Shown here piece after piece: positions 1 through 4,986 of a stretch of 8,128 nt of DNA. The position numbers were made by a program, and so were the translations under genes. Each line of letters opens with the position of its first letter. Within the stretch, counting starts at the first letter, position 1. The notes beneath the pieces are model-generated. The model worked only from the letters and a program-made list of their open reading frames with translations. It was not told where the DNA came from and made no database searches. The stretch comes from an uncultured Hungatella sp. (GTDB taxonomy: Bacteria > Bacillota > Clostridia > Lachnospirales > Lachnospiraceae). The stretch spans positions 1-8,128 of the forward strand of contig CAJUPQ010000110.1 of assembly GCA_910588505.1 (NCBI GenBank), in the 5' to 3' direction.

Positions 1-79
1 TATTTGTGTGAAGTTTTCAAGGTGCTAAATGGGACTTATTTGACCCCAACATCATATAATAGGAAGCCAGGAAGGCAGC

Positions 80-349
80 GTGGTAAAACGTCTGAAGGTT
101 ACAGAGAAGCTTATGGCGATTACGGGAAATGGCGGGGGAGGCGAGATGGTCTTTGAGAAGGGAAAGGAGACCAGCGTGTTCTACGGAGGCTCCCAGGGCG
201 GGCTGCGTCTGGATATCCGTACCCGGGCGTTTGAAGCGCGTGAGGAGGAAGGGCTTTTATGGGCCCGGGTGGAGTACGCTCTGTACTCCGGCCACAGCCA
301 TGTGTCGGACAACTGTATGGAAGTAAGGATCTGTCCACGGGAAGTTTGA
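80..349 (+). CDS. DUF1934 (YwiB-like) beta-barrel protein, N-terminally incomplete; possible pseudogene
   Basis: This 89-codon frame reads like the C-terminal two-thirds of the DUF1934 family (B. subtilis YwiB), small calycin-like beta-barrel proteins of unknown role. Family-like blocks are MVFEKGK (residues 23-29), GGLRLDIRTR (40-49) and VEYALYSGHSHVSDN (64-78), in the usual order and spacing. Members are normally about 140 residues, so roughly 50 N-terminal residues are missing. Homology seems to start before the GTG: the in-frame codons from 62 read GSQEGS and fit the family, but a TGA at 41-43 closes the frame upstream. The GTG at 80 is therefore probably an internal valine codon. The AGGAAGG at 69-75 sits only 4 bases before it and may be coincidental. 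Either the gene is truncated, or a frameshift near 41-62 joins it to frame 1, which is open from the window edge to about 154. The family call is from memory and fairly sure; a working product is doubtful. The gene converges on the membrane-protein gene across a shared terminator. Confidence 0.55.
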   Translation: MVKRLKVTEKLMAITGNGGGGEMVFEKGKETSVFYGGSQGGLRLDIRTRAFEAREEEGLLWARVEYALYSGHSHVSDNCMEVRICPREV

Positions 350-378
350 CGGCTGCAGGTCTTGTCAGGACATAAAAA

Positions 379-418
379 TCCCCCGCGCCGCTTCGTGGGC
401 CGGGGGAATCGTCTTTTT
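379..418. terminator. Bidirectional rho-independent terminator between convergent genes
   Basis: CCCCCG-c-GCC (380-389, one bulged C) pairs with GGCCGGGGG (398-406) around an 8-base loop. The T379-A407 pair extends the stem. On the plus strand the stem is followed, after a short gap, by TCTTTTTAT (five Ts at 414-418). Read on the minus strand, the same stem is followed immediately by five Ts, complementary to AAAAA at 374-378. It can therefore end transcripts from both the DUF1934-like gene and the converging membrane-protein gene. The stop codon of the latter (417-419) lies in the plus-strand T-tract. Confidence 0.85.
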
Positions 419-878
419 ATTTCTTCTTGTCACTCTTGTCCTTCTTAAATCTGGCAAAAAACCCTTTTTTCTTCGGCGGAGCGGGAATGGCGCCTCCGCG
501 GACACTCTTTAACTGGGTTATGTAGATGCCGCTGATCACTACCTTGGCCTCTGTCTTAAGAGGAAGAACGGCAAATACTTTCTCGTCTGCCAGAAGAGTC
601 ATGACTTTGGGGCCTACTTTTGCCTTTACTACCGGGACCTTGGCCCACCTTAAATACTTGGGAGTCTGCTCATAAACAATCTTGGGAAGATTGGCGTCTT
701 TGATCTTCATCTTTTTCTTGTCAATGACCAGCATGGTGACAGTCTGGGCAGCAGCCTCCAAAAGATCCTGCTGGGCTACCTGGCGTTTCTCCAGTTTCCG
801 TCCCATAAAATACAGCACAGCCAAGGCGATGGCCACAATAACAAGAATGACCAGCAGTACATTTAAAATCGTGTTCAC
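417..878 (-). CDS. Small single-pass membrane protein of unknown function with lysine-rich C-terminus
   Basis: I do not recognise a named family. The 153-residue product has a hydrophobic helix at about residues 4-24 (rich in L, V, I and A), followed by basic GRKLEKR (26-32). By the positive-inside rule this suggests N-out/C-in topology with a cytosolic body. Residues 33-50 are Ala/Gln-rich and probably helical. Residues 50-127 alternate beta-like stretches (KAKVGPKVMTLLADEKVFAVLPLK at about 85-108) and could form one small domain. A GGAIPAPP linker leads to the tail KKKGFFARFKKDKSDKKK (136-153), with nine lysines and one arginine. I chose the GTG at 878-876 because GGAGG lies 9 bases upstream (892-888) and a good minus-strand promoter lies at 953-925. 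The longer frame to an ATG at 989 would cross that promoter and has no matching ribosome site. It is transcribed divergently from rpoB and ends in the shared terminator. Similar-looking proteins probably occur in other Lachnospiraceae, but that needs a search. Confidence 0.8.
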   Translation of the reverse strand: MNTILNVLLVILVIVAIALAVLYFMGRKLEKRQVAQQDLLEAAAQTVTMLVIDKKKMKIKDANLPKIVYEQTPKYLRWAKVPVVKAKVGPKVMTLLADEKVFAVLPLKTEAKVVISGIYITQLKSVRGGAIPAPPKKKGFFARFKKDKSDKKK

Positions 879-887
879 CTGGGAATA

Positions 888-892
888 CCTCC
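888..892 (-). promoter_or_regulatory. Ribosome binding site deciding the GTG start of the membrane-protein gene
   Basis: The minus strand reads TTGGAGGTATTCCCAG before GTG. The GGAGG core (complement of CCTCC at 888-892) is 9 bases from the start codon. It selects the GTG at 878 over the ATG at 989. Confidence 0.8.
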
Positions 893-924
893 AACTTATG
901 TCTTTTTGGGAATAGATACAGTAT

Positions 925-953
925 AGTATACCATTGATTGAGGAAAAAGGCAA
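925..953 (-). promoter_or_regulatory. Sigma-A type promoter of the membrane-protein gene
   Basis: On the minus strand a TTGCCT -35 (953-948, four of six matches) is followed by a 17-base spacer and a TATACT -10 (930-925, five of six). A TGG precedes the -10, giving an extended -10 (TGn). The predicted start is near 918, giving a leader of about 40 bases that contains the ribosome site at 892-888. Confidence 0.75.
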
Positions 954-980
954 CAAAAAGCGGCAAAAAACAGAAAAAAA
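944..980. promoter_or_regulatory. Phased A-tracts, probable UP element / bent DNA shared by two divergent promoters
   Basis: Four A-runs lie at 944-948, 955-959, 965-970 and 974-980. Their centres (946, 957, 967.5, 977) are 9.5-11 bases apart, close to one helical turn, which is the pattern of intrinsically curved DNA. For the rpoB promoter, 974-980 and 965-970 fall at about -45 to -39 and -54 to -49, the usual proximal and distal UP subsites bound by the RNA polymerase alpha C-terminal domain. For the minus promoter, 955-959 and 965-970 are similarly placed upstream of its -35. The role is inferred; the spacing is read directly. Confidence 0.6.
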
Positions 981-982
981 GC

Positions 983-1011
983 TTGACACGCCAAAACCCC
1001 TATGTTAAGAT
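983..1011 (+). promoter_or_regulatory. Strong sigma-A type promoter of rpoBC
   Basis: A perfect TTGACA -35 (983-988) is followed by a 17-base spacer and a TAAGAT -10 (1006-1011, four of six matches). TGT directly before the -10 makes it an extended -10. An A-rich upstream region adds UP-like character. Transcription should start near 1018-1021, giving a leader of about 80 bases before rpoB. This means rpoBC can be transcribed independently of any ribosomal protein operon. Confidence 0.85.
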
Positions 1012-1018
1012 GGAAATT

Positions 1019-1040
1019 GCACTATTGTGGCAACTTGTGC
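1019..1040 (+). other. Possible small hairpin at the 5' end of the rpoBC leader
   Basis: GCAC (1019-1022) can pair with GTGC (1037-1040), and inside it TTG (1025-1027) with CAA (1031-1033) around a TGG loop. It would sit at or next to the predicted transcription start. The stems are short and separated by unpaired bases, so it may be only a weak 5' end structure or chance. There is no T-run, so it is not a terminator. Confidence 0.25.
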
Positions 1041-1082
1041 GCTGATGGTACCAGTATGCCCAAAATCAGAATGAAAGAAAAC

Positions 1083-1090
1083 AGGGGTGA
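1083..1090 (+). promoter_or_regulatory. Ribosome binding site of rpoB
   Basis: AGGGGTGA matches the GGTGA end of the AGGAGGTGA consensus and lies 8 bases before the ATG at 1099. The alternative GTG at 1087 lies inside this motif, so it cannot be the start served by it. Confidence 0.75.
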
Positions 1091-1098
1091 GACGTCTA

Positions 1099-4000
1099 AT
1101 GGAGAAAAGCAGAATGCGTCCTGTAACAGCAGGGAAAAGCTTTAGAATGAGCTTCTCAAGGCAGAAGGAAGTTCTTGAGATGCCAAATCTGATAGAGATT
1201 CAGAAAGACTCCTATCAGTGGTTCCTTGATGAGGGGTTGAAAGAAGTCTTTCGCGACATCTCTCCAATCTCGGATTTCGCGGGCCATTTGAGTTTGGAGT
1301 TCGTTGATTTTACATTATGTAAAAATGATATCAAGTATACCATTGAAGAATGCAAAGAGCGCGACGCTACCTACGCGGCACCTTTGAAAGTGAGGGTTAG
1401 ACTTTGCAACAAAGACAAAGATGAGATCAATGAACATGAAATCTTTATGGGCGACCTTCCGCTTATGACCGATACAGGCTCCTTTGTGATCAACGGAGCA
1501 GAGCGTGTTATCGTCAGCCAGTTAGTGCGTTCCCCAGGTATTTATTACGGCATTGGACATGATAAGATTGGCAAGGAGTTGTATACCTGCACGGTAATCC
1601 CCAACCGAGGCGCATGGCTGGAATACGAGACGGACTCCAATGACATCTTCTATGTTCGTGTTGACAGAACCAGAAAAGTACCTGTGACGGTTCTCATCCG
1701 CGCCCTGGGATATGGGACCAACGCGGAGATCATCGATATGTTCGGCGAGGAGCCTAAGCTTCTGGCCAGCTTTACCAAGGACGTATCGGACAATTATGAG
1801 GACGGCCTCCTGGAATTATATAAGAAGATCCGCCCCGGCGAGCCTCTTTCTGTGGACAGCGCCAAGAGCCTGCTTGACAGCATGTTCTTTGACCCCAGAA
1901 GATATGATCTTGCCAAGGTGGGGCGCTACAAATTTAATAAAAAACTGGCGTTTAAAAACCGCCTTGCCGGCCACACTTTGGCAGAAGACGTGGTGGATGA
2001 GACCACAGGTGAGATTCTGGCAGAGGCGGGGACCGCTGTGGATAAGAATCTGGCAGAGGAGATCCAGAATTCCGGTATTCCCTTTGTGTGGATCCAGGGA
2101 ATCGAGCGGAATGAGAAGATCCTTTCCAATATGATGGTGGATCTGTCCCATTACGTCAGCTTTGACCCGGCAGAGACGGAGATTACGGAGTTAGTATATT
2201 ATCCTGTGCTCCAGAATATCCTGGCAGAATTTGGCGATGATGAGGCGGAGCTGAAGACGGCTATCCGCAGAAGCGTAAGCGACCTGGTGCCAAAGCATAT
2301 TACCAAGGAGGATATCCTGGCATCGATTAATTATAATATGCATCTGGAGGAGCAGATCGGTACGGCAGATGATATTGACCATCTGGGCAACCGCCGTATC
2401 CGCGCGGTAGGCGAGCTGCTTCAGAACCAGTACCGCATCGGTCTGTCCCGTATGGAGCGGGTGGTGCGGGAGCGCATGACCACTCAGGATATGGACGGGA
2501 TTACGCCGCAGTCTCTGATCAACATTAAGCCTGTGACCGCGGCGGTGAAGGAGTTCTTCGGAAGTTCCCAGCTGTCCCAGTTTATGGACCAGAATAACCC
2601 GCTGGCAGAGCTGACTCACAAGCGGCGTCTGTCCGCCTTGGGGCCTGGCGGTCTGTCCAGGGAGCGGGCAGGATTTGAGGTCCGGGATGTTCACTATACC
2701 CATTATGGCCGCATGTGTCCCATTGAGACCCCTGAGGGTCCTAACATCGGCCTTATTAACTCTCTGGCTACCTATGCCAGGGTGAATCAGTACGGCTTTG
2801 TGGAAGCGCCGTACCGCATTGTTGACAAGTCAGATCCTGCAAACCCCAGGGTTACGGACGAGGTGGTTTACCTGACCGCTGATGAGGAGGACAACTTTGT
2901 GGTGGCGCAGGCCAACACGCCTCTGGACGCGGAGGGGCATTTTGTGCGGAATAATGTGTCGGGCCGTTACCGGGAGGAGACGTCCGAGTTCCAGAAGAAG
3001 AATATTGACCTGATGGACGTGTCTCCGAAGATGGTGTTCTCCGTGGCTACCTCCATGATCCCGTTCCTGGAAAATGACGATGCCAACCGCGCCCTTATGG
3101 GTTCTAACATGCAGCGTCAGGCCGTGCCTCTTCTGACTACGGAGGCCCCTGTGGTGGGAACCGGTATGGAGGCAAAGGCGGCGGTAGACTCCGGCGTGTG
3201 CGTGGTGGCAAAGCACGCGGGCGTGGTGGAGCGGTCCGCTTCCAATGAGATCATTGTTAAGAGAGATTTAGACGGCGGCAAGGACGTGTACCGCCTGACA
3301 AAATTTAAGAGAAGCAACCAGTCCAACTGCTATAATCAGAAGCCTATTGTGTTTAAGGGTAACCATGTGGAGGTGGGCGAGGTCATCGCGGACGGTCCCA
3401 GTACCCAGAATGGTGAGATCGCCCTGGGCAAGAATCCTCTGATCGGGTTTATGACCTGGGAGGGTTACAACTACGAGGATGCGGTCCTGTTAAGCGAGAG
3501 ACTGGTGCAGGATGACGTGTATACATCCGTGCATATTGAGGAGTATGAGGCCGAGGCCCGGGATACGAAGCTGGGGCCGGAGGAGATCACCCGGGATGTG
3601 CCCGGCGTAGGCGAGGATGCCCTGAAAGATCTGGACGAGAGAGGGATCATCCGCATCGGCGCGGAGGTCCGGGCCGGGGATATCCTGGTGGGTAAAGTTA
3701 CTCCCAAGGGGGAGACGGAGCTGACAGCGGAGGAGCGGCTTCTGCGGGCTATTTTTGGCGAGAAGGCCAGGGAGGTGAGGGATACTTCCCTGAAAGTTCC
3801 CCACGGCGCTTACGGGATCATTGTGGATGCTAAGGTGTTTACCAGGGAGAACGGTGACGAGCTGTCTCCGGGCGTCAATGAGACGGTGCGCATCTACATT
3901 GCCCAGAAGAGAAAGATATCCGTAGGTGATAAGATGGCCGGCCGTCACGGAAACAAGGGTGTTGTGTCCAGAGTGCTTCCTGTGGAGGATATGCCGTTTC

Positions 4001-4968
4001 TTCCCAACGGCCGTCCCCTGGATATCGTGCTGAACCCTCTGGGCGTGCCTTCCCGTATGAACATCGGGCAGGTGCTGGAGATCCATTTAAGCCTGGCGGC
4101 AAAGGCCCTTGGCTTTAACATCGCCACCCCTGTGTTTGACGGGGCCAACGAGATCGATATTATGGATACTTTGGATGTGGCTAATGACTACGTGAATTCT
4201 TCCTGGGAGGATTTCCAGGAGAAGTATAAAGATACTTTGAAGCCGGATGTGATGGAATATCTGGGGCAGCACCTGGAGCACAGGGAGCTGTGGAAAGGCG
4301 TGCCTTTAAGCCGCGACGGTAAGGTCAGGCTGCGGGACGGCAGGACCGGGGAGTACTTTGACAGCCCGGTAACCATCGGACACATGCATTACTTAAAGCT
4401 CCACCATCTGGTTGATGATAAGATCCATGCCCGCTCCACCGGGCCATATGCGCTGGTTACCCAGCAGCCTCTGGGCGGCAAGGCCCAGTTCGGCGGACAG
4501 CGTTTCGGTGAGATGGAGGTTTGGGCTCTGGAGGCTTATGGCGCTTCCTACACTCTGCAGGAGATCCTGACGGTGAAGTCGGACGACGTGACCGGCCGGG
4601 TGAAGACCTACGAGGCCATCATTAAGGGCGAGAATATTCCGGAGCCGGGTATTCCGGAGTCCTTTAAGGTGCTTTTGAAAGAGCTGCAGTCTCTGGGACT
4701 GGATGTGCGGGTGCTGCGGGATGACAATACGGAAGTGGAACTGACAGAGAATATTGACTATGGAGATACGGACCTGCGCTCCATTATCGAAGGCGACAGA
4801 CGTTATGAGCAGGAGGAGTCGTTTGGCAGCTACGGTTATCAGGAGCAGGAGTTCAAGGACGGCGAGCTGGTGGACGTAGACGCAGAGGCGGAAGAAGAGG
4901 ACGATGATGAGGGAGACCGCATCGCTGAGGAGATGTTCGAGGATTTCGAATCTTCCTATGAAGAATAA
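1099..4968 (+). CDS. rpoB: DNA-directed RNA polymerase subunit beta
   Basis: RpoB is the beta subunit of the cytoplasmic RNA polymerase core. With RpoC it forms the active-site cleft and it carries the rifamycin pocket. The 1289-residue product is complete. It opens with the clostridial-type KEVLEMPNLIEIQKDSY. The rifamycin cluster I spans 491-514: QLSQFMDQNNP, then HKRRLSAL, with Asp497, His507 and Ser512 equal to E. coli D516, H526 and S531. Cluster II is IETPEGPNIGLI (542-553). The catalytic-site motif GYNYED is at 789-794. The nucleotide-contacting lysines are Lys945 and Lys953, in GDKMAGRHGNKG (943-954). There is no SI2 insert. The end is strongly acidic: 18 Asp/Glu in residues 1259-1289. 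The ATG at 1099 is preferred to GTG 1087 because of the ribosome site, and it begins MEKSRMRPVTAGKSF like relatives. It ends with tandem stops TAA-TAG, 18 bases before rpoC. The first ~150 codons are richer in A-ending codons than the rest. Confidence 0.98.
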   Translation: MEKSRMRPVTAGKSFRMSFSRQKEVLEMPNLIEIQKDSYQWFLDEGLKEVFRDISPISDFAGHLSLEFVDFTLCKNDIKYTIEECKERDATYAAPLKVRVRLCNKDKDEINEHEIFMGDLPLMTDTGSFVINGAERVIVSQLVRSPGIYYGIGHDKIGKELYTCTVIPNRGAWLEYETDSNDIFYVRVDRTRKVPVTVLIRALGYGTNAEIIDMFGEEPKLLASFTKDVSDNYEDGLLELYKKIRPGEPLSVDSAKSLLDSMFFDPRRYDLAKVGRYKFNKKLAFKNRLAGHTLAEDVVDETTGEILAEAGTAVDKNLAEEIQNSGIPFVWIQGIERNEKILSNMMVDLSHYVSFDPAETEITELVYYPVLQNILAEFGDDEAELKTAIRRSVSDLVPKHITKEDILASINYNMHLEEQIGTADDIDHLGNRRIRAVGELLQNQYRIGLSRMERVVRERMTTQDMDGITPQSLINIKPVTAAVKEFFGSSQLSQFMDQNNPLAELTHKRRLSALGPGGLSRERAGFEVRDVHYTHYGRMCPIETPEGPNIGLINSLATYARVNQYGFVEAPYRIVDKSDPANPRVTDEVVYLTADEEDNFVVAQANTPLDAEGHFVRNNVSGRYREETSEFQKKNIDLMDVSPKMVFSVATSMIPFLENDDANRALMGSNMQRQAVPLLTTEAPVVGTGMEAKAAVDSGVCVVAKHAGVVERSASNEIIVKRDLDGGKDVYRLTKFKRSNQSNCYNQKPIVFKGNHVEVGEVIADGPSTQNGEIALGKNPLIGFMTWEGYNYEDAVLLSERLVQDDVYTSVHIEEYEAEARDTKLGPEEITRDVPGVGEDALKDLDERGIIRIGAEVRAGDILVGKVTPKGETELTAEERLLRAIFGEKAREVRDTSLKVPHGAYGIIVDAKVFTRENGDELSPGVNETVRIYIAQKRKISVGDKMAGRHGNKGVVSRVLPVEDMPFLPNGRPLDIVLNPLGVPSRMNIGQVLEIHLSLAAKALGFNIATPVFDGANEIDIMDTLDVANDYVNSSWEDFQEKYKDTLKPDVMEYLGQHLEHRELWKGVPLSRDGKVRLRDGRTGEYFDSPVTIGHMHYLKLHHLVDDKIHARSTGPYALVTQQPLGGKAQFGGQRFGEMEVWALEAYGASYTLQEILTVKSDDVTGRVKTYEAIIKGENIPEPGIPESFKVLLKELQSLGLDVRVLRDDNTEVELTENIDYGDTDLRSIIEGDRRYEQEESFGSYGYQEQEFKDGELVDVDAEAEEEDDDEGDRIAEEMFEDFESSYEE

Positions 4969-4971
4969 TAG

Positions 4972-4978
4972 AAGGGAG
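4972..4978 (+). promoter_or_regulatory. Ribosome binding site of rpoC
   Basis: AAGGGAG lies 8 bases before the ATG at 4987, in the 18-base gap after the rpoB stop codon. The site begins just after the tandem TAA-TAG, so ribosomes can terminate and reinitiate locally. No promoter or terminator is visible in the gap, which supports co-transcription. Confidence 0.8.
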
Positions 4979-4986
4979 TATCCATC

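Noticed and set aside
55..60. Perfect TATAAT upstream of the DUF1934-like frame, suggesting a promoter
   Set aside because: No -35 lies at 16-18 bases upstream (32-37 is GGACTT), and TTGACC at 40-45 is too close. Homology suggests this stretch lies at or near the interior of a broken gene.
879..989. Longer minus-strand start at ATG 989 for the membrane protein
   Set aside because: It would cover the minus-strand promoter and the rpoB -35 box, has no ribosome site, and adds an unlikely Phe/Ser-rich extension before a good GTG start.
1046..1053. TGGTACCA palindrome in the rpoB leader as an operator
   Set aside because: An eight-base palindrome is expected by chance and it lies downstream of the transcription start without flanking symmetry.
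1045..1074. Nine-codon upstream frame (MVPVCPKSE) in the rpoB leader as a regulatory peptide
   Set aside because: No ribosome binding site precedes it and frames this short arise by chance; kept only as a minor note in the findings.
1056..1145. ATG 1056 frame overlapping the rpoB start
   Set aside because: It lacks a ribosome site and reads out of frame through the conserved start of rpoB.
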